Assembly: GCA_964501335.1 (NCBI GenBank)
Contig: CAZCTC010000029.1
Location: 1-64,000 of the forward strand
DNA length: 64,000 bases
Reading direction: 5' to 3'
Origin: CAZCTC01 sp964501335
Lineage (GTDB): Bacteria; Chloroflexota; Anaerolineae; B4-G1; SLSP01
Position 1 is the first letter of the stretch; the number at the start of each line of letters is the position of its first letter. Of this stretch, positions 17,041-26,447 are shown piece by piece. The translations under genes and the position numbers were made by a program. Below the pieces are notes generated by a model, which made no database searches, had not been told where the DNA came from, and was given only the letters and a program-made list of their open reading frames with translations.

Positions 17041-17511
17041 TCGCTTTTTCCAGAGCCCTCCCGGCGACCCATTCTGAAATCCCTCCCCCTCATCCCCTTG
17101 CCGGCCGCGCCTCTTCACTAAAGCTCATCTAAAAGCACGTCGAAACTGCGCAACTGCATGGGGGAGGGATTAGGGAGAGGGCCTGCGCACGAAACCATCG
17201 CTTTTTCCAGAGCCCTCCCCACAACCCATTCTGAAATCCCTCCCCCTCATCCCCTTGCCGGCCGCGCCTCTTCACTAAAGCTCATCTAAAAGCACGTCGA
17301 AACTGCGCAACTGCATGGGGGAGGGATTAGGGAGAGGGCCTGCGCGCGAAAACATCGCTTTTTCCAGAGCCCTCCCGGCGCCCCTTTCTGAAGTCCCTCC
17401 CCCTCATCCCCATGTCGGCCGCGCATCTTCACAAAAGTTCTCCTGAAAGCACGCTGTTCCTGTACCACAGCAGGGGGGAGGGATTAGGGAGAGGGTCGGC
17501 GCACGAAACCA
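17041..17511. repeat. 157-bp tandem repeat, three units
   Basis: Units start at 17041, 17198 and 17355, and a fourth truncated one at 17512 (spacing exactly 157). Each opens TCGCTTTTTCCAGAGCC, has a C-rich block (CCCTCCCCCTCATCCCC) and about 90 bases later a G-rich block (GGGGGAGGGATTAGGG), and ends with a GCGC(A/G)CGAAA phrase. The truncated fourth unit runs into CTGTCTAC repeats at 17537-17575, immediately next to the transglycosylase stop. No gene in 16576-17568. Confidence 0.9.
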
Positions 17512-17568
17512 TCGCTTTTCCAGAGCCCTCCCGGCGACACGGGCTGTCTACAGTCTACTTTCTACTGT

Positions 17569-19995
17569 CTACTTCTTCAATTCATACAGGAACCGATAAC
17601 GCGCATAATGCTCCGTAATCCGTTCCACATAAAGGCGCGTCTCCCGAAAACCAATCCGCTCCACGAAAAGATCCGTATCCTTGCCGGCCGCCTCCCACCA
17701 GTGCGCCGAATTTCCCGGCCCGCCGTTATACCCCGCCAGCGCCGGATACAACGCCCCGTCAAACCGATCCCGCTGCTGAGCCAGATACCAGCTGCCGAAA
17801 CGCACACTCACCATCGGCCGATAGAGATCCGGAGTCTCATAATTCGGCGGCCAGCCCAAAGCCCCCGCGATCTGCGCCCCCGTATCGGGAATAACCTGCA
17901 TCAACCCATGCGCCGCCGCATACGATGTCGCCCCACCCTCAAACAGGCTCTCCTGCCGCAACAACGCATACAGCACCAATGGATCAAATTTAAACTCTGC
18001 CGCCTCTTTTTCCACCAGATCGCTGAAATAAGTAGGATAGATCAAACACCCCAGGAACCGGGGCGCCTGCAACACATCCCCCGCCGGCGATAGCTGCCGC
18101 ACCCGGGCCGCCGCCAGAATTGAAGAACGATAGAGCCCGATATCCCGGAAGAAAAGGGCCAGCTGATACTGGCTCAACGCATCCCCCGTCAGACTCTCCC
18201 GCACAATCTCCAGCTCCGTCTTGCCGTCGTCAAACTCGCCCAGCTCCAGCAACAACTTTCCCCGCAATAGCCGGGGGTTCGCCGCCAGCTCCGGCGCCAG
18301 CGTCCCCAATCCCACCGTCTGAGTGATCCCCAGCCAGGAAGCCAGCCATTCCTCCGTCGCCTGCTGATCCTCAAGGGTGCAGCCCTGGACCGGCGTAACC
18401 GTCGGCCGGGATAAAGGCTTTTGCCCGGTCAACAACTCCGCCGCCCGCAAAGCATAATAATCCCCTGGCGCCGCATCGATCACCCCTTGCAAAGTCGCCG
18501 TCGCACTGGTCATCTCGCCGGCCATCAACTGTAGCTTCCCCATCCAGAAACGGGCTCCCAACGCGCGATCGCTGGCCGGATATTCCTGCGGCAACCGCTG
18601 CCAGGCCGCCAACGCCAGCTCCTTCTCGCCGGCCTGATACCAATCCAGCCCCGCCAGGAACAGCGCATCCGGCGCCGCCCCGTGGGCAGGATAGCGATCC
18701 GCCAGATCCAACCAGACCGCCGCCGCCCCCTTCCGATCCTCTACGCCTTCCAGGAGATCCGCCGCCTCCTGCAACGCCTCCACCGCCCGGGGATGGGCCG
18801 GCAACGTGTCGGGCAACTGCTTAAAAGCCTCCACCGCCTTGTCGATCTGGTTCAGGCTCGCCAGCGTCTGAGCCTTGCGGAAAAGCGCACTGCCCCAATA
18901 GTCGTCTTGCGGATGCCCCGTGAACAACCGCTCGAACTCCTGCAACGCCAGATCGTCGCTTCCCGCCGCCATATAGGAAAGCCCCGCATAATAATGCGCC
19001 TCGCCGGTGTGATCGTCGTTGGCGTCGATATACCGGTAAAGCGCCTCCACGGCCGGGCCGTAAGCCTCGCCTTGATAATCGATCTTGCCCCGCAGCAAAT
19101 CATCCACCGGCTCCCCCGCCTCCACCAACGCCACCAGCGCCTGATAAGCGTAATTCTCATCCGGGTAACTCTGGATAATCTCGTAAAACCGTTGAGTGGC
19201 CCCCTCATTATCTCCGGCCAACCGCGCCGTCTGCCCGGCCTGATACATAATCCGGGCCCGATAGCCGGCAATCTGCGCCACACTCAGAATGGCGTCATAT
19301 TGCGCCAGCGCCCCCGCGTAATCCTGCTGGGCGCTCAAGGCCAGCCCGATCTTTTCCCGCAGAAAAACCTGTTGATCCAGACGTTCGGCATTCTCCAATG
19401 CCGTCTGGAAAGCAACCTGAGCCCCGGCGGGATCGCCGGCGGCATTCAACGCATCGCCCAACCACTCATGCGTATAAGCAGCCAGCTCGGGATAATAACC
19501 GACCACCGCCCGGTATTGCTCCACCGCGCCGGCCGGATCGCCCCCCTTCTCCAAAGCCTGAGCCAGCGCCAGATGCAAGGCCCCTGACCGGGCACTGTCG
19601 GGAGCCGTGACAAGATAATCGCTGATCACCTGCCCCGCCTCCATCGGATCTCCCTGCGCCAGCAACGTGTGGGCCAGCCCCAGAGTCACCTTGTCGGCCT
19701 CTTCCGGCGGCAGCGCCGCCAGCCGCGCCATCTGATAGAGCGGCGCCGCCCCCTCATAATCCCCCCGACTGAGAGCCAGATTCGCCTGAGCAATCAACAC
19801 ATCCGGTTGCGGGGTCGGCGTGGGCGTCGGGATAGGACTTGGGGTGGGCGTCGGCGTTACCGTAGCCGTGGCCTGGGGAGTAGAAGTCAACGTCGGGGTG
19901 GCAGTCGTGCCGGACAAAAGCTCCGTCGGCAAACTCTGACCGCATCCCGCCAACAAAACCAGTAAAACCAGTCCTGTAAAGTTACGTTTCATCAT
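17569..19995 (-). CDS. Lytic transglycosylase lipoprotein with TPR repeats
   Basis: About 808 residues from ATG 19995 (MMKRN); an upstream frame to 20031 is less likely. The lipobox LLAGC gives an acylated Cys at about residue 17. A Thr-Pro linker follows (about 30-55). A long TPR superhelix spans about 60-600. The C-terminal SLT domain (PF01464) carries catalytic Glu in LLRQESLFEGGA, then AHGLMQVIP and AGYNGGPGN. It cleaves the MurNAc-GlcNAc bond of peptidoglycan to an anhydro end, as in Slt70, here tethered by lipid. It is a single gene; its upstream flank holds the tRNA promoter on the other strand. Confidence 0.92.
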   Translation of the reverse strand: MMKRNFTGLVLLVLLAGCGQSLPTELLSGTTATPTLTSTPQATATVTPTPTPSPIPTPTPTPQPDVLIAQANLALSRGDYEGAAPLYQMARLAALPPEEADKVTLGLAHTLLAQGDPMEAGQVISDYLVTAPDSARSGALHLALAQALEKGGDPAGAVEQYRAVVGYYPELAAYTHEWLGDALNAAGDPAGAQVAFQTALENAERLDQQVFLREKIGLALSAQQDYAGALAQYDAILSVAQIAGYRARIMYQAGQTARLAGDNEGATQRFYEIIQSYPDENYAYQALVALVEAGEPVDDLLRGKIDYQGEAYGPAVEALYRYIDANDDHTGEAHYYAGLSYMAAGSDDLALQEFERLFTGHPQDDYWGSALFRKAQTLASLNQIDKAVEAFKQLPDTLPAHPRAVEALQEAADLLEGVEDRKGAAAVWLDLADRYPAHGAAPDALFLAGLDWYQAGEKELALAAWQRLPQEYPASDRALGARFWMGKLQLMAGEMTSATATLQGVIDAAPGDYYALRAAELLTGQKPLSRPTVTPVQGCTLEDQQATEEWLASWLGITQTVGLGTLAPELAANPRLLRGKLLLELGEFDDGKTELEIVRESLTGDALSQYQLALFFRDIGLYRSSILAAARVRQLSPAGDVLQAPRFLGCLIYPTYFSDLVEKEAAEFKFDPLVLYALLRQESLFEGGATSYAAAHGLMQVIPDTGAQIAGALGWPPNYETPDLYRPMVSVRFGSWYLAQQRDRFDGALYPALAGYNGGPGNSAHWWEAAGKDTDLFVERIGFRETRLYVERITEHYARYRFLYELKK

Positions 19996-20038
19996 GGAGC
20001 GCATTATGGCCGAAGAAATACAGACTGTCAATTACAGG

Positions 20039-20066
20039 TTGACAAAAGGGCCCTTTCTGGTAAAAT
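20039..20066 (+). promoter_or_regulatory. Promoter of tRNA-Glu
   Basis: TTGACA (20039-20044), 16-bp spacer, TAAAAT (20061-20066). It has the best -35 match in the window and ends 14 bases before the tRNA. Confidence 0.8.
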
Positions 20067-20080
20067 CTAGCCGTGGTGAC

Positions 20081-20153
20081 GGCCCTATCGTCTAGCGGCC
20101 TAGGACGCTGGCCTCTCAAGTCGGAAACACGGGTTCGATTCCCGTTGGGGCCA
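20081..20153 (+). tRNA. tRNA-Glu (anticodon CUC)
   Basis: Folds as a full cloverleaf. Acceptor GGCCCTA pairs with TGGGGCC (one G-T). The anticodon loop CTCTCAA has CTC at 20115-20117. The T arm is ACGGG-TTCGATT-CCCGT. Discriminator is A at 20153, and CCA is not encoded. The D-arm sequence TCGTCTAGCGGCCTAGGAC matches bacterial tRNA-Glu. It stands alone with its own promoter and terminator. Confidence 0.95.
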
Positions 20154-20160
20154 CACAAAA

Positions 20161-20193
20161 AACGCCTTCTGATTCCCAGAAGGCGTTTTTCTT
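20161..20193 (+). terminator. Rho-independent terminator of tRNA-Glu
   Basis: An 11-bp stem (20161-20171 with 20177-20187), loop ATTCC, followed by a T-rich tail, eight bases after the tRNA. Confidence 0.9.
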
Positions 20194-20271
20194 TATATCA
20201 AAAATATGACCGGCGCACCTTACATTATGCACCGGCCTTCCCTATCAATCCCCATCAATCCCCATCAAAAT

Positions 20272-20835
20272 TCATTTCCACGCCGCCGGAATAGAAGCCT
20301 CATCTCCATGCCAGTAAACAATCCCGGCCGCGGTCTGATATTCATGATAGCCCATCGCCTCGATCGCTTGATCCACTTCGGAACGATGGAAAAAATCCTG
20401 AATATGGCCGCCGACCACCGGACCATCGGCATACTGCAACGTTTCCCGTAAAAATTCTTCCCCCAGCTTAAGCCGGCGGGCGCTGCGACTGAGCAACGAA
20501 AGGATCATCAACAAATCATAATATTGATCCAATCGAAAACCCGTCATCATCTGAGCGATCAACCCATCGCGCAGCAGCTCCGGCGACTGCCGGCGCACCG
20601 CCAGCATCGCCATCCGCCGGGCAAACATATTCAACCGGGCCCGGGCAGCCCGGCTTTCCAGCATCGTAGTCCACCGGATCCGCCGGGCCCGGGTCAATTC
20701 CCGATACCGTGCCACCATCCGCCCGATTTTCTCATCGGTCGGCCCCGGCAAAGGTTCTTGATCCCCATACGCCGCCGGGATCTCCTCCAATTGCTGAATC
20801 AGGCCCAGCAATTCCTGACCTAAATCATCCGCCAT
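20272..20835 (-). CDS. Helical protein of unknown function, downstream of DUF4157 gene
   Basis: 187 residues from ATG 20835, behind GGGAGAAGGG. I do not recognise the family. It is predicted mostly helical, rich in Arg and Leu in the centre (ARRIRWTTMLESRAARARL), with no signal peptide or membrane segment and no cysteines. The C-terminal part carries DFFHRSEVDQAIEAMGYHE. It starts 18 bases after the stop of the 1311-residue DUF4157 protein and is very likely cotranscribed, so it may be a chaperone, adaptor or immunity-type partner of that protein. That is an inference from position only. Confidence 0.6.
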   Translation of the reverse strand: MADDLGQELLGLIQQLEEIPAAYGDQEPLPGPTDEKIGRMVARYRELTRARRIRWTTMLESRAARARLNMFARRMAMLAVRRQSPELLRDGLIAQMMTGFRLDQYYDLLMILSLLSRSARRLKLGEEFLRETLQYADGPVVGGHIQDFFHRSEVDQAIEAMGYHEYQTAAGIVYWHGDEASIPAAWK

Positions 20836-20852
20836 AGATCCCTTCTCCCTTC

Positions 20853-23800
20853 TCACCGAGCTGCATAGCCGGCCGCTTGAGCGATTTCCGGCGGCACCAT
20901 GTAATCACCGATTCTTACATAGCCTGCCTGTTGCAGCAGTTCCAATTCCCGCAAATACATAGAAACGTAATGCTCCTCATTGGACAAAGCCTCATCGGTT
21001 AATTGGGTGCGCAAATTGAAAATATTACGATTAGTGATGCCGTCCTGCACATATTGGAAATTGAGAGCTTTGCTCCAGTTAGGAATCATCAACGTCTCAG
21101 CCCCTCCGACAGCGGCCGTGGTAGTATCCGCCAGGGATCCAATCGCCACCACGGAAGTGCTGTTGGCAGAGATGTAGCGTTCCAACCTCGCCACCTCCGT
21201 AGACCACGGATTGCCGTAGGCACCCTGAATCGCTCGGATTGACGTTTCGGCCGCTGCGGCGTCTGCCACCGTTCGATCGAAATTCCGCCATTGGGAGTAC
21301 AGCGGCTGCAATTCTACCGGCAAGGAGGAAGCCGTAGTGTCTGTCGCCTCTATCACCTGCCGCAAACTGGCGGTAATATTCGTCACGCCGCGCCGGTTTA
21401 AGCGTTCCGCCAGTTCCAAAATCCGACGGGCTTCATCTACATTATGCAGATAAGGAAGCATTTGAATGGCAAAAGAGCCAAAGGTGGAATCACTTGCCCC
21501 CGCAATATTGAACCGCGAAGTCGCAAGCAGATTCAGAGCCTCCAGCATCTCCCCGGCATTCCCCCCAAAGCTGTCCAGCGCCGGTCCGATCTGCGCCACA
21601 TTGGACTGGAAGGCCTCCACCGTCCGTACAAACAACGTCGTATCGCCGCTGAAACGATTGAGAGTTTGGAGGAACAGTTCGGCATTGACGGTTCCGCTGG
21701 TTCCATCGGAAAACCGGGCCAGGGTGGCGGCAAAGTCAGCCGGATCATCAAAGCGCCCCAACACCTCAATGTAGTTATCGACCGTCAGACCGCCGTCAAT
21801 AAACTGGTTGAGGGTATCCTCAAAATCGTTAAATTCCGGGAATCGATTGAGACTCGTTAAGAAATCTCCCAGGCGATCGTCAAACCGGCCCAACAGCTGG
21901 AAAAACTGGTTGGGACTCCCGGCTTTGACGACCCCGTCCAACAACAACTGCATATCGGTGATTTCATCCAGCATCGGGATCAGTTGATTGACTCTCCGCC
22001 CCAACCGATTGACCGTGGTAACGAAATCGCTCACCTCATTAAACCGTTCCAACATCAAACAGAAATCCGCGGCCTGATCGAACCGCCGCAACGCATTCAT
22101 AAACTGAGGGGTCGAATCGAACCGGACCAAAGCCCGGGCCATATCCTCGTAATTTCCATCGAACCGCCTCACAATGCGCATGAACTGCTGGGGACTGGAA
22201 AACCGCCGGAGAATCGAAACAAAATCCATCCCCTCGCCCAACGCCGACATCCGGGTCATCACATCGATCAATTGCGGCAACCCTTCATCGAACTCCCGCA
22301 GCAGCGCCACGAACCCCTCAGCCCCCTTGCAATGCGTCATCAGGGCCCCGAAATTTTCCGGCCCCAGAGCATTGATGGTAGAGATAACCGTGTTGAAATC
22401 GCCCAAATTGTCGATTAAAACGATGAACTCATCCGCGCCGCCCGCCCGCTGCAGAATGGACAGGAAACTATCGAGACCGCCGGACTGCGTGATCAAAGAG
22501 CGCACCTGTTCAATCCCGCCCAACCGGGCGATCAACCGGCCGGAAGCCCCCGCAGCATGGGCAATATCTCCCAACACGCCGATAAAATCAATCGCAAAAC
22601 AGGCCACATCGATCGCCGCCTGGATCTTCGCCGCCGTAACTTCCTGGTCGGTGAGGATCGCCAGACTGTCACTGACATTGGTCTCCCGGGCCGTCGCCAG
22701 AGTCTGATAATGTTCCACACTCTCAGCTGCCTGGATACCACTGGGAATTACGGTCGCCGCCAACAAGGCCGTCCCGGCCAACGCCAATCCGCCGGTGGCA
22801 AAAACGGAGAGCGCAAACCCGGCCGCTGTGAGCGTCAATCCCAGAGCGGTCCAAAAAGACATCCCCTCTTCTTCGTCGGAAACTTTCTGTCCCACCTCAT
22901 GCGCCAGCAACCGATCCGAAGTCCAGTTGGTAAGCCCGGGAGCTTCAGCCTCCCCGTTGAGAAGCTGCGCCTGGATCAGGTGAAAATCGCGATAGGTCAG
23001 CTCATCGCCCAGCTTGCCGCGTGTACTCGTGATATTCTTACGGGTTTCGGCCAGAGCGTCGATAACGATCCCTTGAGCCAGCTCGGGCTTGGCATCATTA
23101 CCCGGGTCCTCCACCGAAAGAGGTTGGGCTCCATCTGGATTAACGGTATGATCTTCAGAATTGATAGGAACTCGGGCAAATTCGTCCAACGTTCCTGCCT
23201 GCAACATCACATAAATGCTGGGATAAGCTTCGGCCAAAGCGCTCATCAGACTAAAAAGAGTTGTGTACTGAGAATTGGCCTGATCATAGGACATGATGGG
23301 CATCAAATCAGTCCGAGAGGTATCGACATTGGCACCCAATTGGCTGTTCGGTCCTATATCCTGAAACCGCACAACAAAGCAATTCGAGAGAACCTGCTGA
23401 AGTTTTATTTGATCCGCTTCCGCACCTGAAGGAGGCGGACTGGTCCAGATATCAGTATGCGGCTGATCGCCTTGTTGCCAGCTGTCATTATACTGAATTC
23501 CCACCACCGCCATATTCAAATTGCGCAGGGCTTCCAATCCATCTAAATAGAACCGGGCCACCATCTGCAAATCACAAAGATATTGCAGGTTTTCCGGCGT
23601 CAGATCCCCCCCCTCACCTCCCACCTTGGCCATCTCTTCCATGATGAAAGCTTCATTCTGATCCAGATAATACTGCACCGTCGAGAGCACATCGTCCCTG
23701 AATTTCTCCTCGATTTCCTCATAGACCGGACAATACAACAACCGCTCAAAGGTATAATCGACGCTCTCCTGCCAGAGTTGATAGTTATTGTTGGCCACCG

Positions 23801-24788
23801 CCAGCATCCCATCCCGGCCCAAACTCTCCCAGGCCTGGACCAGATCGTCGGTCGTATATTCCTCGTCTTCGAAACTGCCTTCCTTTAAGTTATCCAGAAC
23901 CTCTTGAATGTGCGCCACCCCGCCGACCGCCGCATCCCCCTGATCACCGGGAGTCTCCTGCCGTTGCACCTGGGAACCGATTTCTCGCTGCGCCGACACC
24001 TGCCCGGTCTGCTGCGCCACATGGGTCAATTCATGCCCCAACAGCCGGCGACCGGCCGTCGTTCCCGGTTGAAACTCCCCGGAATTGAAAGCAATGTCCG
24101 AACCGACGGTATAAGCCCGCGCCTGCAATTGCCGCGAAGTCTCTACCGCCGCCCCGTCCGTATGAATCCGCACCTGACTCAGATCCATTCCCATCCGCGG
24201 CTCGAAGAAAGCCCGCTCACTCTCAGGAAGCGGATCTCCGCCCCCCCGTAACGCCGTAACCTGATCTTCAACCTGCGGCGCCACCATTCCGCCGTCCGCT
24301 CCTTTGGCCTGGAGTTCGGCTCGGGATGCCCCCTGGTTGAAAGCTTCAGCGGAACTGCTTTTAACTTGCGTCTTCTGCCCGCTCTCATCCGGCGGAGGAG
24401 CCGGCGGAGCCATGTTCAACATCCGCTCCGCCATCTGATCGGCTTCCAGCTCCAGAGGATCCCCCGGCTCACTCACCGTCAGTTTGGTCTGCACCGCCGG
24501 CGTAACAGGAGCTTTAGTCGGCGCCGACGTCTTATGTTCCTGATATTTCGCCATCACCTGCTGTACATGGCGATTTCCCTGCTTCTGATTCATCTCCTGC
24601 ACGGCCGATTGGGCCTGCACTGTCGGAAGACGCGTAAGCATGGCCGCCTGAGCTTCAGTCGTCGGAGAATCCAAGAGATTGTAAAAACTCTCGCTCCCGG
24701 GCAAAGCGGATGACCCTTTGACAGACGTCAAACCGGGTTTGCTCACCAATTCCTGTTTTTTTTGAGGCATAGAATTCTGAGCTGACAT
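20853..24788 (-). CDS. Large DUF4157 (eCIS core-type) protein with helical repeats
   Basis: 1311 residues from ATG 24788, behind AAAGGAA. The N-terminal 100 residues are low in order and carry LTRLPTVQAQ and QGNRHVQQV phrases shared with the protein at 57672. DUF4157 (about residues 180-262) has the signature RIHTDGAA, GSDIAFNSGEF and a metallopeptidase-type HELTH motif (His252, His256). About 640-680 is a hydrophobic double segment (FWTALGLTLTAAGFALSVFA) that could insert in a membrane. About 760-1090 is a series of short repeats with RFD/RF and L-x-RF phrases every 25-30 residues. The C-terminus has no recognised enzyme domain. DUF4157 proteins are commonly linked to extracellular contractile injection systems; no such structural genes lie here. 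First gene of a two-gene operon. Confidence 0.8.
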   Translation of the reverse strand: MSAQNSMPQKKQELVSKPGLTSVKGSSALPGSESFYNLLDSPTTEAQAAMLTRLPTVQAQSAVQEMNQKQGNRHVQQVMAKYQEHKTSAPTKAPVTPAVQTKLTVSEPGDPLELEADQMAERMLNMAPPAPPPDESGQKTQVKSSSAEAFNQGASRAELQAKGADGGMVAPQVEDQVTALRGGGDPLPESERAFFEPRMGMDLSQVRIHTDGAAVETSRQLQARAYTVGSDIAFNSGEFQPGTTAGRRLLGHELTHVAQQTGQVSAQREIGSQVQRQETPGDQGDAAVGGVAHIQEVLDNLKEGSFEDEEYTTDDLVQAWESLGRDGMLAVANNNYQLWQESVDYTFERLLYCPVYEEIEEKFRDDVLSTVQYYLDQNEAFIMEEMAKVGGEGGDLTPENLQYLCDLQMVARFYLDGLEALRNLNMAVVGIQYNDSWQQGDQPHTDIWTSPPPSGAEADQIKLQQVLSNCFVVRFQDIGPNSQLGANVDTSRTDLMPIMSYDQANSQYTTLFSLMSALAEAYPSIYVMLQAGTLDEFARVPINSEDHTVNPDGAQPLSVEDPGNDAKPELAQGIVIDALAETRKNITSTRGKLGDELTYRDFHLIQAQLLNGEAEAPGLTNWTSDRLLAHEVGQKVSDEEEGMSFWTALGLTLTAAGFALSVFATGGLALAGTALLAATVIPSGIQAAESVEHYQTLATARETNVSDSLAILTDQEVTAAKIQAAIDVACFAIDFIGVLGDIAHAAGASGRLIARLGGIEQVRSLITQSGGLDSFLSILQRAGGADEFIVLIDNLGDFNTVISTINALGPENFGALMTHCKGAEGFVALLREFDEGLPQLIDVMTRMSALGEGMDFVSILRRFSSPQQFMRIVRRFDGNYEDMARALVRFDSTPQFMNALRRFDQAADFCLMLERFNEVSDFVTTVNRLGRRVNQLIPMLDEITDMQLLLDGVVKAGSPNQFFQLLGRFDDRLGDFLTSLNRFPEFNDFEDTLNQFIDGGLTVDNYIEVLGRFDDPADFAATLARFSDGTSGTVNAELFLQTLNRFSGDTTLFVRTVEAFQSNVAQIGPALDSFGGNAGEMLEALNLLATSRFNIAGASDSTFGSFAIQMLPYLHNVDEARRILELAERLNRRGVTNITASLRQVIEATDTTASSLPVELQPLYSQWRNFDRTVADAAAAETSIRAIQGAYGNPWSTEVARLERYISANSTSVVAIGSLADTTTAAVGGAETLMIPNWSKALNFQYVQDGITNRNIFNLRTQLTDEALSNEEHYVSMYLRELELLQQAGYVRIGDYMVPPEIAQAAGYAAR

Positions 24789-25055
24789 GGCAATTCCTTT
24801 GGGCTCGCTAATGCTGATAATGGAATAAAACCCGCAAAAGCTCAAAACTTTATAAAAGGGGATTGGATCTGAGAGGGAAATGTGACCGTTGGAATTACAA
24901 TGTCCCTCAAGTGTGATTCAAAATTCCAACATTAATCACAAACCAACTCGACTATTCTAACAGAAAATCAGATGGAGAGCAAGAAATCCCGGCTCAGGTC
25001 GCCTGATTCCAGTCATCCGCTCCTCTGGGGGAATAGCCCGGCAAACAAAATAACA

Positions 25056-25163
25056 GCCCATGTATTCGGCGGCTTTCTAAAGCCGCCGAATACATGAATA
25101 AAAACAGATCTCTCTGCCCATCCTGCGCATGGCCCTTTACCCGCCCAGGCCCTTTGCAAGACG
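25056..25163 (+). repeat. Hairpin-tail element, copy 8
   Basis: A perfect 18-bp stem (25059-25076 with 25079-25096), stem top TTCGGCGGCTTT. The tail is degenerate (GCAAGACGC at 25155-25163). Between the DUF4157 gene and this element (24789-25055) I see nothing recognisable. Confidence 0.75.
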
Positions 25164-25195
25164 CTAAAAAATTCCGACCACGTAAAAAATAGACT

Positions 25196-26023
25196 CTACA
25201 AATACCGCTTAAACCACTCGATCACTTCCAGCTCCATCCCCTCCGTCACCCGATGATCCGCCCCATCATGGATGCTCAAACGCAGCCGCTCCGGCGTCTC
25301 CCCATAATGCTCCAACAACGACCGATAGAGCTGCACCGAATAGACCTTCGGACAATCCACATCCCGATCCCCACAGACCATCAACAAAGGCCGGGGCGCA
25401 AAATCTGCCAGCCGCTTAAAAGGATCGACCTCCTGCATCCAGGCCGTAAAAGCATCCGTCTTCACATCCACGGCCGCCATCGCCTCCCGCCACCGCTCAT
25501 ACGACGCCGCTTCCAGTGTCACATCCATCCAGCGCGCCGTAAAGGCCGGAATCCCCACAATCGGCGCCGCCACCTTGACCCGGGGATCAGCCGCCGCAAG
25601 ATAATGGGTGGCAAAACCGCCCATCGAAATCCCCGTCACCCCCACCCGCTCCAGATCCATCCGCGAATCCCCGACAAAGTGCGCCATCAGGGTCGCAAAA
25701 TCCTCCGCGCACTGGATAATCACCTGATGCATCCGCAGGAAACGATCCAACCCGGTCTCATCCGGATAGATATCGGCGGCCGGATCGCTGTCCCAGGCAT
25801 GCGGCGTACGTTCATCCGCTCGCTCCCCATGCCAGAGCGCATCGAACGCCACATAAATAATCCCGGCCCGGGCCAACCGATACCCCATAATCATCTCATG
25901 TTCTTTGCAGCCCGAAAAACCGTGGATATAAAAAACCACCGGGCAGCGCTCCGCCCCCTCCGGAATCAACGTCATCACCGGAATCCCTGCAATCGTCTGC
26001 GACTCAGCTATAATCCGTCCCAT
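25196..26023 (-). CDS. Alpha/beta hydrolase (dienelactone/prolyl-oligopeptidase-like)
   Basis: 275 residues from ATG 26023, behind AAGGAGG. Alpha/beta hydrolase fold: FYIHGFSGCKEHE oxyanion region (about residue 32), nucleophile Ser in GISMGGF (about 130), Asp near VCGDRDVDCPK and catalytic His in HDGADHRVTEGM near the C-terminus. Resembles YitV-type esterases. No signal peptide, so cytoplasmic. It is a single gene and its substrate is unknown. Confidence 0.85.
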   Translation of the reverse strand: MGRIIAESQTIAGIPVMTLIPEGAERCPVVFYIHGFSGCKEHEMIMGYRLARAGIIYVAFDALWHGERADERTPHAWDSDPAADIYPDETGLDRFLRMHQVIIQCAEDFATLMAHFVGDSRMDLERVGVTGISMGGFATHYLAAADPRVKVAAPIVGIPAFTARWMDVTLEAASYERWREAMAAVDVKTDAFTAWMQEVDPFKRLADFAPRPLLMVCGDRDVDCPKVYSVQLYRSLLEHYGETPERLRLSIHDGADHRVTEGMELEVIEWFKRYL

Positions 26024-26082
26024 AAAATCCTCCTTAAGATAAAGAATCCACAACCTGTGCAGTTAGCCCAGAAAACACAGGA

Positions 26083-26203
26083 GAAAAAAGCCTATGTTTT
26101 GGCGCACTTCAGAAAGTGCGCCAAAACATAAACAAAAAAACTCTCTCCCCCTGCTTCGCACAACGCGTCGCTTTTTGCCGAAAAAACACCTGTTGCGGGA
26201 CGC
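26083..26203 (+). repeat. Hairpin-tail element, copy 9
   Basis: A perfect 17-bp stem (26093-26109 with 26114-26130), loop CAGA, stem top GGCGCACTT. The tail GCGGGACGC is at 26195-26203. It is preceded by ACCTGTGCAGTTAG, as copy 3 is followed by it. The rest of the gap to 26317 holds a CTGTCTACT remnant and nothing else seen. Confidence 0.85.
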
Positions 26204-26316
26204 AAAAAACTGTCGGACTGGAAATCCACTGTCTACTAATCCTTTATATGCAAAAAAGCTCAAGTAGAAAGCCCGCCAGTTAAAGGTAGCAGCCTGGATT
26301 AAATAAAAACTACCAA

Positions 26317-26344
26317 TTGCCACTTACCGTTCTTGCGGTATACT
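26317..26344 (+). promoter_or_regulatory. Promoter of the thioesterase gene
   Basis: TTGCCA (26317-26322), 16-bp spacer, TATACT (26339-26344). The leader is about 95 bases. Confidence 0.65.
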
Positions 26345-26447
26345 CCACTCCGCTGCCGCCCCCACTACTCCAACCGGTCCAGCCTGAATCCGGCCCACCC
26401 GGTGTATCCCACACCGGATCGAAATTCAAAATACAATCGGAGGTCCT

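Noticed and set aside
17041..17511. Possible CRISPR array
   Set aside because: Units are 157 bp and similar over their whole length; there are no short repeats separated by unique spacers, and no cas genes.
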